From Lysobacterales bacterium (lineage in GTDB: Bacteria; Pseudomonadota; Gammaproteobacteria; Xanthomonadales; Rhodanobacteraceae), in the NCBI GenBank assembly GCA_014338185.1, contig QUBV01000027.1, positions 1 to 38,188 of the forward strand: a stretch of 38,188 nt of DNA, given 5' to 3'. The notes beneath the pieces are model-generated. The model had not been told where the DNA came from. It searched no databases and saw only the letters and a list, made by a program, of their open reading frames with translations. Shown in pieces: positions 8,609 through 18,741 of the stretch (the first letter of the stretch is position 1; every line of letters starts with the position of its first letter). The translations under genes were made by a program, and so were the position numbers.

Positions 8609-10873
8609 TCACTTGAGGTTGTCACTGAGGATGCGTGGGGTGACGAAGATCAACAGCTCCGCGCGGCTGTCCGAGCGGGCCTTGTTCTTGAACAGGTTGC
8701 CGACGAACGGCACGTCACCCAGCACCGGCACCTTGTTCACCTTGTCCGACTTGTTGACCTCGTACACACCGCCGAGCACCACCGTCTGGCCGTTGTCGAC
8801 CAGCACCTCGGTGGTGATCTCGCGCTTGTCGAGCGACGGCACGCTGCCGCCACCAGGGATGTCGACGAAGCCGGAAACGGCATCCTTCTTGACATTGAGG
8901 TTGAGCACGACGCGATCATCGGCGGTGATCGTCGGCGTGACGCGCAGCTCGAGGTTGGCCTCCTTGAACGCCACGGTCGGGACGGCGACGCCACCTGCAG
9001 CGGCGCCGCCCGAGTACTGCAGATAGCCGACTTCGACGCCCTGCCTGATCGTCGCCTCACGCTGGTTGGCCGTGATCACCTTGGGCGAGGACACGACCTC
9101 GCCGCGCCCCTCGGTCTGCGCCGCCGACAGCTCCAGGTCGAGCAGGTAGTCGGCGCCGAGAATCGCCAGGCCGAAGCGACCCGCGGCATTGGCAGCCGGC
9201 AGGTTCACATTGAGGCGGTTGGCCAGTGACGGCACGAGGATGCCCGCGCCGATCTGGTCCGGCGCCGTATTGGGCAGGCCACGACCGGGTCCGTTGAAGC
9301 GGTTGTTGAGCACGACGTTGCTCATCTGGTCGGTGCCGTTGAGCGATCCGGTGGTGCTTACGACGTTGCCGTTGTGGTCCATGTAGCCACCGCTGATGCC
9401 GAACTTGGCACCCAGCTCGCGCGCGAAGCTGTCGGTCGCGATCACGATGCGCGACTCGATCAGGACCTGCTGCACCGGGCGGTCGAGCACCGCGATGAGT
9501 TGGCGGATTTCCTGGATCTTGGACGGGATGTCGCTGATCAGCAGGGTGTTGGTGCGATCGTCATAGGACACGCTGCCACGTGTCGAAAGAAAACCGCGCT
9601 CCATCTGTCCCGCACTGCCAGAAGTCTGGCCACTTGCCTGTGTCGATTCCGTCTTGGTCAGCAACGCCGCGATGTCCTTGGCCTTGCCGTAGCTGATCGG
9701 GATGTAGTCGGTGATGAGCTCTTCCTTGGTCTCCATCTTCAGGCGCGCGTCGGCGATCGCCTCCTCGCGGTCGGCGATTTCCTTCTGCGGCGCGACCCAG
9801 ATCACGTTGCCTTGGCGGCGCTTGTCGAGCCCCTTGGCCTGCAGCACGATGTCCAGCGCCTGGTCCCACGGCACGTTGATCAGGCGCAGCGTGACGTTGC
9901 CGGCCACGCTGTCGGCCACCACGATGTTGAGGTCGGAGACATCGGCGATGAGCTGCAGCACCGACCGCGTCGGGATGTCCTGGAAGTTGAAGGTGACGCG
10001 GCTGCCGCTGTACTCGGGCTGGGCATTCTTGCCGGTGGCCTTCGACTGCTCCTTCTTGGGGGCGATTTCGACCACGTATTCATTGCCCGACTGGTAGGCG
10101 AGCTCCTGATAGGGCGGCGTGGCCACGATCTGCAGACGCGCGCCATTGCCCTGGCTGCGCGTGTCGATCGACTGTACCGGAGTGGCAAAGTCGAGTACGT
10201 CGAGATGGCGTGCCTGGCCGGACGCAACCTTGGCATTGAGAAGATCGAGCACGATGTTGCCGGCCTCCTTGCGCAGGTTCACCGAGGCGCCGGGACCGTT
10301 GAAGCTCACCACAACCCGCCCTTCGCCGTTCTTGCCGCGACGGAAATCGATGTTGGACACCTCCAGGCCCGCCGCATGGGTGACCACCTTGGTCGGATCC
10401 GACTTGGCGGCTGCCGCTGCCGCGGTGCTGGACCCGATCACGCCGCTGTTGACCGCCACCACCACATCATTGCCGTTGATGCGGGTGTCATAGCCGGCGG
10501 CGCGGAACAGGTCGATCACCACCCGCGTGCGACCACCGGCCTCAAGCGCCGAAACCGACGAGGTTGCACCGGTACCGATGTCGATGCGCTTCTTGCCGGT
10601 CGCGTTGCGCGTATCGGCGAAGTCGAGCGCGATGCTCGGCGGTGTTTCGGTGGCAAACGCCTGTGGCGCCACCGCGGGTCCGCTGAACTTGAGCGTCACC
10701 TCGACCTTGCCGCCTGGCAGCGCGGTGTAGGCGATGTCCTGCAGCACGTTCTGCGCCTGCGCTTGGCCGGCAACGGCTGCAGCACCGAGCAGGGACATCA
10801 CCGCCAGCACGGCGCGCCGTGCCCAGCGGTTGACGGGGCGCTGCCCCGGGAAGACTGCGAATGTCGTGGTCAT
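8609..10873 (-). CDS. pilQ: Type IV pilus secretin PilQ
   Basis: This outer-membrane secretin, about 754 residues, forms the gated channel through which the type IV pilus passes. After a signal peptide ending near AGQAQAQ come two AMIN domains that bind peptidoglycan (about residues 45-140 and 155-270). Next is the secretin/TonB short N-terminal domain (about 290-365, with FNFQDIPTRSVLQLIADV), an N1-type domain, and the secretin core with VLIESRIVIA, the motif EVVSSPKVITANQREATI and the C-terminal VPVLGDVPFVGNLFKNK. The ATG at 10873 (MTTTFAVF) is preferred because GGGGA lies about 9 bases upstream. An ATG at 10900 overlapping the pilP stop would add nine residues. It is the fifth gene of pilMNOPQ. 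Confidence 0.95.
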   Translation of the reverse strand: MTTTFAVFPGQRPVNRWARRAVLAVMSLLGAAAVAGQAQAQNVLQDIAYTALPGGKVEVTLKFSGPAVAPQAFATETPPSIALDFADTRNATGKKRIDIGTGATSSVSALEAGGRTRVVIDLFRAAGYDTRINGNDVVVAVNSGVIGSSTAAAAAAKSDPTKVVTHAAGLEVSNIDFRRGKNGEGRVVVSFNGPGASVNLRKEAGNIVLDLLNAKVASGQARHLDVLDFATPVQSIDTRSQGNGARLQIVATPPYQELAYQSGNEYVVEIAPKKEQSKATGKNAQPEYSGSRVTFNFQDIPTRSVLQLIADVSDLNIVVADSVAGNVTLRLINVPWDQALDIVLQAKGLDKRRQGNVIWVAPQKEIADREEAIADARLKMETKEELITDYIPISYGKAKDIAALLTKTESTQASGQTSGSAGQMERGFLSTRGSVSYDDRTNTLLISDIPSKIQEIRQLIAVLDRPVQQVLIESRIVIATDSFARELGAKFGISGGYMDHNGNVVSTTGSLNGTDQMSNVVLNNRFNGPGRGLPNTAPDQIGAGILVPSLANRLNVNLPAANAAGRFGLAILGADYLLDLELSAAQTEGRGEVVSSPKVITANQREATIRQGVEVGYLQYSGGAAAGGVAVPTVAFKEANLELRVTPTITADDRVVLNLNVKKDAVSGFVDIPGGGSVPSLDKREITTEVLVDNGQTVVLGGVYEVNKSDKVNKVPVLGDVPFVGNLFKNKARSDSRAELLIFVTPRILSDNLK

Positions 10874-10896
10874 GTTCTTCGTCCCCGATGATTCGA

Positions 10897-11427
10897 TCAT
10901 TGCTTGCTATCGCCGAGCGCGATGGTGGCTTCTCGCTCCATCCAGCCACCGGCCCCGTTGGGCACCAGTTCGATCATTTCGATGCGATCTTCGTTGATGG
11001 CCTTGATGCGCCCGTAGTTCTGGCCGAGGTAATTGCCAACGCGGACGCGATGCACGACGCCGTCCGGGTCGCGCACCAGGCCCTCGATGGCATTGCCCAC
11101 GCCGAGCGTGCCCGACATCTTCAGGCCATCGAGCGGGAACGATTCCAGTGGTTCGCGCGGCCGGTTCTGGTCCGGATGGGGTCCCTGCTGGTTGGCCTGT
11201 TCCTGCTCCTGCACGCTCGGTCCGAACGGATCACGCAGGTCCTGGTCCTTGTAGGTGAACGCCTCGAAGGTCTTGATCACTGGCAACGGTGCCAGTGGCG
11301 CACCCTTCTTGGCCTTCTCCTTGGCAACCCACTGCTGCACGCTTTCGCTGGGGGTGCAGCCTTGCAGCCCAAGCAGCGCCAGCAGGACCGCGGCGGCCAG
11401 TGCGTGTTGGATGATGGGTCGACTCAT
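10897..11427 (-). CDS. pilP: Type IV pilus inner-membrane lipoprotein PilP
   Basis: This 176-residue lipoprotein (signal with lipobox LQGC, Cys24) sits on the inner membrane and links the PilNO complex to the secretin PilQ. It has a low-complexity linker rich in Gln and Pro (about residues 65-90), then the PilP beta domain with LDGLKMSGTLGVGNAIEGLV and GNYLGQNYGRIKAINEDRIE. The start ATG has a clear ribosome binding site (AAAGGAG) that lies in the last codons of pilO. One base separates the pilO stop from this start, so translation is probably coupled. Confidence 0.95.
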   Translation of the reverse strand: MSRPIIQHALAAAVLLALLGLQGCTPSESVQQWVAKEKAKKGAPLAPLPVIKTFEAFTYKDQDLRDPFGPSVQEQEQANQQGPHPDQNRPREPLESFPLDGLKMSGTLGVGNAIEGLVRDPDGVVHRVRVGNYLGQNYGRIKAINEDRIEMIELVPNGAGGWMEREATIALGDSKQ

Positions 11428-11428
11428 C

Positions 11429-12118
11429 TCACGCTCCTTTCTTCGCCGGTGCGGGTGCCGCACCCTTCTTCGGTGGGTTCTTGGCAGCCTGGACCGCGGC
11501 AGCCTCCTCGTCGTCGAGGTAGCGGTAGGTCTTGACCGTACCTTCGAGGATGAGCTGGCCGGCCGAGCCCGACGATTTGGCGCCAGGGCCACCCGCGGGC
11601 TTGAGCGACACGTCATGCATGGTCAGGATCACCACGCGCGGCAATGACGCCACGTTGCTGATGAACGTGCCGAACTGGTGGTAGTTGCCGAGCATTCGCA
11701 ACTGGATCGGCTTTTCGGCGTAGAAGTCCTTCATGATCTCGCCGCCGGGCTGGAACAGTTCGGTCTCGATACCCGCACTGAGCGCCGCCTGGGTGATGTT
11801 GTTGAGCAGTTCCGGCATCTCGGTCTTGCTCGGCAGCTGCCGCAGCATCGTCTGCAGCATCTCCTGCATGTCGGCAAGTTGCTTGCGATAGGCCTCGAGG
11901 TTGACCACCTTGGCCTGTTTGTCGGCAAAGTCCTTCTTCAGCGTCACTTCCTGCTGGCGCACCGACTCGAGCTCCTCCTGCTGCGCCCTGATCTTGAAGT
12001 ACCAGCCAAAGAACAGGATGAGGGCGATGATGAGGATCGCGAAGAACGCCTTGACGCCGGTCGGCCAGCCGCCGATGTTGTTGCGGTCCAGATTGCGCAG
12101 ATCGTCGAGGAAGCTCAT
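11429..12118 (-). CDS. pilO: Type IV pilus assembly protein PilO
   Basis: This 229-residue inner-membrane protein has a short cytoplasmic N-terminus, one membrane helix (about residues 22-43), a coiled coil (about 44-95) and a ferredoxin-like periplasmic domain containing LRMLGNYHQFGTFISNVASL. PilO pairs with PilN to form the alignment complex between the inner-membrane motor and PilQ. The C-terminus is a Lys/Ala/Pro-rich tail (KKGAAPAPAKKGA) that extends beyond the folded domain. The start overlaps the pilN stop (ATGA). Confidence 0.95.
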   Translation of the reverse strand: MSFLDDLRNLDRNNIGGWPTGVKAFFAILIIALILFFGWYFKIRAQQEELESVRQQEVTLKKDFADKQAKVVNLEAYRKQLADMQEMLQTMLRQLPSKTEMPELLNNITQAALSAGIETELFQPGGEIMKDFYAEKPIQLRMLGNYHQFGTFISNVASLPRVVILTMHDVSLKPAGGPGAKSSGSAGQLILEGTVKTYRYLDDEEAAAVQAAKNPPKKGAAPAPAKKGA

Positions 12119-12740
12119 TTCTTCTCCCCCGTGGCGGCGGACGGTACTTCGATGACGGCCACGGTACCCTGGGCCTTTTGCTGCTCTTCAGGCTTGCGCA
12201 GCTTCACATCCATCGAGAACTGATACGGCAGCTTCTTGTCCCCATCCTTGGCGCCCGCGGTGTTCTCGGTCTTCTTGAGGTCGGAATGGCCCAGCCATGG
12301 CGAGCGGTCGATGTTGAGCAGGTAGCTCGCCACCCGCTGGTTGGACTCGGCGCGCCCGTCGAGCGTAATCGTGTCGCCGACCTGCTTCATCGTGGTCAGG
12401 CGCACGCCGTCGGGGATGGTGCGCACGAGCTCGTCAAACAGGTGCACCATGGTCGAGCGGTTGGATTGCAGCTGCTCGATGATCTCCTTGCGCGTGATGA
12501 GATCGGCACGCGTCTTGTCGAGTTCCTCGATTTCCTTGATCTTGGCATCGAGCGCGGTGATCTCGCCCTTGAGGTAGTCGTTGCGCGCCTGTTGGTCATC
12601 GATGACGTGCTGCACCCACATCATCGCCACGAAAAACACCAGCAGCGCGCCGACCGCCGCAGCCAGCAGCATCATGTAGAACTCGCGTTCGCGCTGCTTG
12701 CGGCGCTCGGCTCGCCATGGCAGGAGGTTGATGTTGGCCA

Positions 12741-12741
<1 letters not shown>
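12115..12741 (-). CDS. pilN: Type IV pilus assembly protein PilN
   Basis: This 208-residue protein begins with the PilN signature MANINLLPWR, the cytoplasmic segment that binds PilM. It continues with a membrane helix (about residues 22-45), a coiled coil (about 46-90) and a periplasmic domain with VRLTTMKQVGDTITLDGRAE. The chosen ATG overlaps the last base of the pilM stop, with CAGGAG upstream. The longer upstream frame lies inside pilM. PilN docks the cytoplasmic PilM ring to the PilO/PilP/PilQ envelope complex. Confidence 0.96.
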
Positions 12742-13823
<1,082 letters not shown>

Positions 13824-13848
13824 TTACGAGCGAAAGATGCGCGACTAC

Positions 13849-13877
13849 ATTAAATGCAAGGATTAACGAAATTTCAA
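13849..13877 (-). promoter_or_regulatory. Sigma-70-type promoter for pilM
   Basis: On the minus strand, TTGAAA (13872-13877) and TTTAAT (13849-13854) are separated by exactly 17 bases. The predicted start of transcription near 13842 leaves a leader of about 43 bases before the pilM GTG. It is an AT-rich patch in a GC-rich intergenic region, which strengthens the call. Confidence 0.6.
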
Positions 13878-13971
13878 TGGCTGTCCAGTAGGGGGGCCAA
13901 ATTTGCCCCCGATCGGCCCCGGCCCGGCCCCCGGATCGCCCCCATCGGGGGTCCGGAACCCGGATAAGCTC

Positions 13972-13977
13972 TATACT
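13972..13977 (+). promoter_or_regulatory. Possible -10 element for mrcA
   Basis: TATACT is a good -10 match about 48 bases upstream of the mrcA ATG. The sequence 17 bases further upstream (GGGTCC) is a poor -35, so an activator or an alternative start would be needed. Low certainty. Confidence 0.35.
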
Positions 13978-14024
13978 CGTGGACTTACCGCACATACCTT
14001 GACTGCGATCACAAGTTCGAGCGA

Positions 14025-16481
14025 ATGAGACTCTTTCTGCGCCTGCTGCGCTACGCGGCCTACTTCGCCGTGGCCGGCATCCTGATCGGCGCGGCCGCCC
14101 TGGGAACCGCCTACTGGCTGATTGCCCCACGCCTGCCATCGGTCGAGGTGCTCAAGGACGTGCGGCTGCAGGTCCCGCTGCGGGTGGAGTCGGCCGATGG
14201 CAAGCTCATCGCGATGTTCGGCGAGACCAAGCGCACGCCCGTGCGCATCGACGAAGTGCCGGTCCAGCTGCGCAACGCCTTCATCGCGGCCGAGGACGCC
14301 GACTTCTACAGCCACCATGGCATCGACATCGGCGGCATCCTGCGCGCGGTGTGGCTGACCGTGACCACCGGCCGCAAGCAGGTCGCCGGTGGCAGCACGA
14401 TCACCCAGCAGGTCGCGCGCATGTTCTTCCTCAGCCCCGAAGTGAGCTACACGCGCAAGCTGTCGGAAATCTTCCTCGCCTTCCGCATCGAGAGCGCGCT
14501 GGACAAGGACGAGATCCTGGCGCTGTACCTCAACAAGAGCTTCTTTGGCCACCGCTCCTACGGCGTCGCCGCCGCGGCCGAGTTCTACTACGGCAAGAAG
14601 CTCGACCAGCTCACGCTGGCCGAGTGCGCGATGCTCGCCTCGATCCCCAAGTTCCCCTCCACGGGCAACCCGCTCAGCCGCCCCGAGCGCGCCAGGGAGC
14701 GCCGCGGCTACGTGCTCGGCCGCATGCTCGACAACCACTTCATCGACCAGGCCCAGTACGCAGCGGCGATGGCCGAGCCCGACACCGCCCAGCCGCACGA
14801 ACCCCCGGTCGAGGTCGAGGCCCCCTATTTCGCCGAACTGGTGCGGCTCGAGGTGATGGAGCGGCTCGGCAACAACGCGCTCACCGACGGCTACCGCGTG
14901 CGCACCACACTCGACGCGACCCTGCAGGAAGCCGCCAACGCCGCGCTGCGCAATGGCCTGCTGCTGTATGACCAGCGCCACGGCTTCCGCGGTGCCGAAG
15001 GCCATGTGCAGCTGCCCGCCACTGCCGCCACCGCGCAGTGGGACGAGGCGCTGGCGCCGTACCGGACCATCGCGGGACTGGCGCCCGCGCTGGTGGTTGC
15101 CAGCGACAAGGACACGGCCACGCTGTATCTGGCCGATGGCCAGAATGTGCTGCTCGGCCTGCCCGCGCTGCAGTGGGCACGCCGCTATCTCGACGACGAC
15201 CATCGCGGCCCCGCGCCCAAGGCTGCCAGCGATGTGCTCAAGGTGGGCGACATCGTGCGTGTCGCGCATGACGACAAGGGCGAATGGACGCTGTCGCAAC
15301 TGCCCACCGCCGAGGCCGCCCTGGTGGCGCTGCGTCCCGACGACGGCGCGGTGGTGAGCCTGATCGGCGGTTTCAGCTTCGCCCGCAGCAAGTTCAACCG
15401 CGCCACCCAGAGTGCACGCCAGCCCGGTTCGGGCTTCAAGCCGTTCATCTACTCGGCGGCGTTCGACCGCGGCTTCACGCCCGCCTCGGTCCTCAACGAC
15501 GCGCCGGTATCGTTCCCCGACCCCTCGCGGCCCGATGGGGTGTGGACGCCCAAGAACGACGACGACTCGTTCCAGGGACCGATCCGCCTGCGCGAGGCAC
15601 TGATCAAGTCCGTCAACCTGATCTCGGTACGCCTGCTCGATGCGATCACGGTGCGCTATGCGCACGAATACGTCTCGCGCTTCGGCTTCACTCCCGAACA
15701 GATCCCGCAGAGCCTGTCCATGGCGCTCGGCAGCGCCGCGGTGGCGCCGCTGGCGATGGCACGTGGTTATGCGGTGTTCGCCAACGGCGGCTACCTCGTC
15801 GATCCCTACATCGTCACCGACATCATCGATCGCGATGGCGCGGTGGTGTATCACGCCGACCCGGCCGTGGTCTGCCGCACCTGTGCCGACCATCCCCCTG
15901 CCGCCGACAGCACCGGCACCGGCGCCGGCCCGCTGAGCGCGCTCGGCGTGGGCATCGCCAATGCCGCCGCTGACGGCAGCGCGCCCCACAGCGCCGGCCG
16001 CGTGATCGATGCCCGCAACGCCTATCTCGTCACCTCGCTCATGCGCGATGTGATCCGACGCGGCACCGGTGCCGCCGCGCTGTCACTCAAGCGCGGCGAC
16101 CTGGCCGGCAAGACCGGCACCACCAACGAGCACCGCGACGCCTGGTTCACCGGCTTCAACTCCAGCATCGTCGCCAGCTGCTGGGTCGGCTTCGACGACT
16201 TCAGTTCGCTCGGCCGCGGCGAGTTCGGCGCCAAGGCGGCGCTGCCGATCTGGATCGACTTCATGCGCACCGCGCTCAAGGATGTGCCCGAGCAGCCGTT
16301 CGACGCGCCCGCGGGCATCACGCGCGTGCGCATCGACCCGGCCACCGGCCTGCTCGCGGACGCGGGGGATCCCGGAGCGATCATCGAGGTGATGAAGAAC
16401 GAGGATGCCGAGCGCCTGGCCACGCAGCCGCCGCCCACCCAGGACAGCGCGCGGCAGCACGAAGCCTACGACGTGTTCTGA
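14025..16481 (+). CDS. mrcA: Penicillin-binding protein 1A, bifunctional
   Basis: This 818-residue class A penicillin-binding protein polymerises and cross-links peptidoglycan at the outer face of the inner membrane. It has an N-terminal membrane helix (about residues 10-33) and a GT51 glycosyltransferase domain with catalytic E90 in EDADFYSHHGID and the motif GGSTITQQVARMFF. An OB-like insert (about 310-420) follows, then a transpeptidase domain with S469-G-F-K472, S529-V-N531 and K696-T-G698. All catalytic motifs are present. The C-terminus ends in a short charged tail. It is transcribed away from the pilus operon, the usual gammaproteobacterial arrangement, and its stop overlaps the next gene. 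Confidence 0.96.
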   Translation: MRLFLRLLRYAAYFAVAGILIGAAALGTAYWLIAPRLPSVEVLKDVRLQVPLRVESADGKLIAMFGETKRTPVRIDEVPVQLRNAFIAAEDADFYSHHGIDIGGILRAVWLTVTTGRKQVAGGSTITQQVARMFFLSPEVSYTRKLSEIFLAFRIESALDKDEILALYLNKSFFGHRSYGVAAAAEFYYGKKLDQLTLAECAMLASIPKFPSTGNPLSRPERARERRGYVLGRMLDNHFIDQAQYAAAMAEPDTAQPHEPPVEVEAPYFAELVRLEVMERLGNNALTDGYRVRTTLDATLQEAANAALRNGLLLYDQRHGFRGAEGHVQLPATAATAQWDEALAPYRTIAGLAPALVVASDKDTATLYLADGQNVLLGLPALQWARRYLDDDHRGPAPKAASDVLKVGDIVRVAHDDKGEWTLSQLPTAEAALVALRPDDGAVVSLIGGFSFARSKFNRATQSARQPGSGFKPFIYSAAFDRGFTPASVLNDAPVSFPDPSRPDGVWTPKNDDDSFQGPIRLREALIKSVNLISVRLLDAITVRYAHEYVSRFGFTPEQIPQSLSMALGSAAVAPLAMARGYAVFANGGYLVDPYIVTDIIDRDGAVVYHADPAVVCRTCADHPPAADSTGTGAGPLSALGVGIANAAADGSAPHSAGRVIDARNAYLVTSLMRDVIRRGTGAAALSLKRGDLAGKTGTTNEHRDAWFTGFNSSIVASCWVGFDDFSSLGRGEFGAKAALPIWIDFMRTALKDVPEQPFDAPAGITRVRIDPATGLLADAGDPGAIIEVMKNEDAERLATQPPPTQDSARQHEAYDVF

Positions 16482-17116
16482 TGCGCCACGGTTCGCGTCT
16501 GCCCGGACCCGCGTCCGATGCGCGGCGCCGCATTGCCGCCGCCGCGGCACGCCTGATCAGCGAAAGCGGCCTGCGCGACTACCGCGCGGCGCGCGACAAG
16601 GCGGCCGCGCAGCTGGGCATCCGCGATCGCGCCAGCCTGCCCGACGCCCGCGAGATCGACGCCGCGCTGCGCGAACACCAGCGCCTGTTCGGCGGTGAAC
16701 GCCACGAGCAGTGCCTGCAGCGGTTGCGCGAGCACGCGTGCGAGGCACTGCGCCTGTTCGCGGCGCATGAACCGCGTCTGGTCGGCGCGGTGCTCGACGG
16801 CAGCGCCGATGCGCATTCGGCGGTATGCCTGCACTTGCACACCGAACGGCCGCTGGAAGTGAGCAACCTGCTGGCCGAACGCGGTATCGCCTGGAGCGAA
16901 TCGGCACGCCGGCTGCGCCTGGACCGCGACACCGTGCGCGAATTCCCCTCGTTGCGCTTCGACGTCGACGGCACCACGATCGATCTCACGCTGTTGCCAT
17001 TCGACCTGCTGCGGCAGGCACCGCTGGATCGCACCAGCGATCAGCCGATGCGCCGCGCCACGCTCGCGGCCGTGGAGGCACTGCTGGCCGCGGCCGATAT
17101 GGGTGCAGCGCGCTGA
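16481..17116 (+). CDS. Predicted nucleotidyltransferase-like protein coupled to mrcA
   Basis: This 211-residue soluble protein starts inside the mrcA stop (TGATG), so translation is probably coupled. The first half is helical, with RRRIAAAAARLISESGLRDY followed by a KAAAQLGI segment. The second half has alternating strands with AVLDGSADAHSAVCLHLHTE and RFDVDGTTIDLTLLPFDL. The pattern recalls uncharacterised gammaproteobacterial proteins described as nucleotidyltransferase-like, some of which carry an old and probably wrong UDP-N-acetylmuramate-alanine ligase name. The GSx..D pattern of true nucleotidyltransferases is only weakly visible (DGSADAHS). Substrate and activity are unknown; the family call is from memory and moderate. 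Confidence 0.75.
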   Translation: MRHGSRLPGPASDARRRIAAAAARLISESGLRDYRAARDKAAAQLGIRDRASLPDAREIDAALREHQRLFGGERHEQCLQRLREHACEALRLFAAHEPRLVGAVLDGSADAHSAVCLHLHTERPLEVSNLLAERGIAWSESARRLRLDRDTVREFPSLRFDVDGTTIDLTLLPFDLLRQAPLDRTSDQPMRRATLAAVEALLAAADMGAAR

Positions 17117-17152
17117 CGCCGCGTTGCGGCGGCGCGTCGCGCTGCGCGCGTG

Positions 17153-18445
17153 TCAGCGCCGGTCGATCGCGACGTAGTCGCGCGGCGTGGCGCCGGTGTA
17201 GATCTGGCGCGGCCGGCCGATCTTGGTCTCGGGATCGACGTGCTGCTCGAGCCAATGCGACACCCAGCCTGCGGTGCGCGCAATCGCGAACATCACCGTG
17301 AACATCTCGGTGGGGATGTTGAGCGCCTTGTAGATGATGCCCGAGTAGAAGTCGACGTTCGGATACAGCTTGCGCTCGATGAAGTAGGCATCCTTGAGCG
17401 CAGCCTGCTCCAGCTCCATCGCGACATCGAGCAACGGATCGCTCACGTGCAGGTCGTCGAGCACCTTGTGGCACATGTCGCGGATGATCGTGGCGCGCGG
17501 GTCGAAGTTCTTGTACACGCGGTGGCCGAATCCCATCAGGCGGAAACCCGAATCGCGGTCCTTGGCCTTGGCCACCGCGCTGCCGACGTTCCTGGCGTCG
17601 CCGATCTCGGCGAGCATCTTGAGCACGGCCTCGTTGGCGCCGCCGTGGGCGGGCCCCCACAGCGCGGCGATGCCGGCCGCCACGCAGGCATACGGGTTGG
17701 CGCCGGTCGAACCCACCAGGCGCACGGTCGAGGTCGACGCGTTCTGCTCGTGGTCGGCGTGCAGGATGAACAACAGGTCCAGCGCCTTGGCCACCACCGG
17801 ACTGAGGTTGAGCGGCTCACTGGGTACCTCGAACATCATGTGCAGGAAGCGCGTCACGTATTCGAGGTTGTTGCGCGGATAGCGGATCGGCCAGCCGATC
17901 GAGTAACGGTAGGCGGCGGCCGCGATGGTCGGCATTTTCGCCAGCAGGCGGATCGCGGCCTGGCGGCGCTGGGCTGGATCGTTGAGATCGAGCGTGTCGT
18001 GGTAGAACGCCGACAGTGACGCGATCGAGGCGCACAGCATGGCCATCGGATGGGCGTCGTAATGGAAGCCGTGCAGGAAGTTCTTGAGGGCCTCGTGCAT
18101 CATCGTGTGATGCGTGACTTCGTGCTCGAACGCGGCGAACTGGGCGCGATCGGGCAGTTCGCCATTCATGAGCAGGTAGGCGACTTCGAGGAAGCTCGAC
18201 TGCTTGGCCAATTGCTCGATTGGGTAGCCGCGATACAACAGCACGCCCTTGTCACCGTCGATGTAGGTGATCGAACTGCGCGTGGCCGCGGTCGCGACGA
18301 AACCCGGGTCGAAGGTGAAATAGCCGGTCTCGCGATTGAGCTTGCCCACGTCGATGGCCGGCGCCCCCATGCTGCCGCTCACGACCGGCAGGGTGGCAGT
18401 GTGGCGGGTGGCGGAATCGGTCAACGTGACGGTAGGTTCGGACAC
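17153..18445 (-). CDS. gltA: Citrate synthase
   Basis: This 430-residue type II citrate synthase condenses acetyl-CoA and oxaloacetate in the first step of the TCA cycle. The family motifs are present: [20 protein letters not shown], the [19 protein letters not shown] segment, [12 protein letters not shown] (active-site His), [15 protein letters not shown] (active-site His) and NVDFYSG (active-site Asp). The GTG start is chosen because AAGGA lies at good spacing and the length then matches the family. Longer upstream frames contain no conserved sequence. It converges with the nucleotidyltransferase-like gene; the 36-base gap holds a small GC hairpin without a T tract. Confidence 0.96.
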   Translation of the reverse strand: MSEPTVTLTDSATRHTATLPVVSGSMGAPAIDVGKLNRETGYFTFDPGFVATAATRSSITYIDGDKGVLLYRGYPIEQLAKQSSFLEVAYLLMNGELPDRAQFAAFEHEVTHHTMMHEALKNFLHGFHYDAHPMAMLCASIASLSAFYHDTLDLNDPAQRRQAAIRLLAKMPTIAAAAYRYSIGWPIRYPRNNLEYVTRFLHMMFEVPSEPLNLSPVVAKALDLLFILHADHEQNASTSTVRLVGSTGANPYACVAAGIAALWGPAHGGANEAVLKMLAEIGDARNVGSAVAKAKDRDSGFRLMGFGHRVYKNFDPRATIIRDMCHKVLDDLHVSDPLLDVAMELEQAALKDAYFIERKLYPNVDFYSGIIYKALNIPTEMFTVMFAIARTAGWVSHWLEQHVDPETKIGRPRQIYTGATPRDYVAIDRR

Positions 18446-18550
18446 GGCGGTTTTCCTTGGCAGTGGCGGCACGCGGCGGCGCTGGCGGCCTGGCGCGGAC
18501 ACGTTGCGGTGCCACGTCCCGGGCGCGGCGAACGACGCCGCCGATCCGCG

Positions 18551-18559
18551 ATTATCGCA
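18551..18559 (-). promoter_or_regulatory. Possible extended -10 promoter for gltA
   Basis: On the minus strand TGCGATAAT matches an extended -10 (TGn followed by a TATAAT-like hexamer). No good -35 is seen, as expected for the extended class. Transcription would start near 18544, leaving a leader of about 100 bases before the gltA GTG. Confidence 0.35.
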
Positions 18560-18613
18560 TGCCCGAACACCAGGCCACGCATGCATTTGGTCATGCCGCG
18601 CGCAGCCAGACGC

Positions 18614-18635
18614 AAACGCCGGCGCGAGGCCGGCG
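18614..18635 (-). terminator. Possible terminator after rpmE2
   Basis: A 7-bp perfect GC stem (18617-18623 with 18629-18635, 5-base loop) is followed on the minus strand by TTT and then mixed sequence. It lies about 105 bases downstream of the rpmE2 stop and upstream of the proposed gltA promoter. The T tract is short, so strength is uncertain. Confidence 0.4.
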
Positions 18636-18741
18636 TGCGAGCATCCAATGGGTGCATGACGGGCTGGCGGACCGCCCGCGGCAGCGTGTCATCGGCCGGG
18701 GTTGGCGCGCAGGTGCGCGCGCCGGCCAGCAGCCAGCGCGC

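Noticed and set aside
10874-10900. ATG at 10900 as the pilQ start
   Set aside because: It overlaps the pilP stop but lacks a ribosome binding site, whereas the ATG at 10873 has GGGGA at good spacing. It is kept as an alternative only.
13999-14004. TTGACT as a -35 element for mrcA
   Set aside because: It is only about 20 bases before the ATG, so any -10 would fall inside the gene.
13971-15989. A 672-codon minus-strand open frame opposite mrcA
   Set aside because: mrcA carries all glycosyltransferase and transpeptidase motifs in the plus frame; the opposite frame is compositional shadow.
17117-17131. GC hairpin between the nucleotidyltransferase-like gene and gltA as a terminator
   Set aside because: The 6-bp stem has no T tract on either strand.
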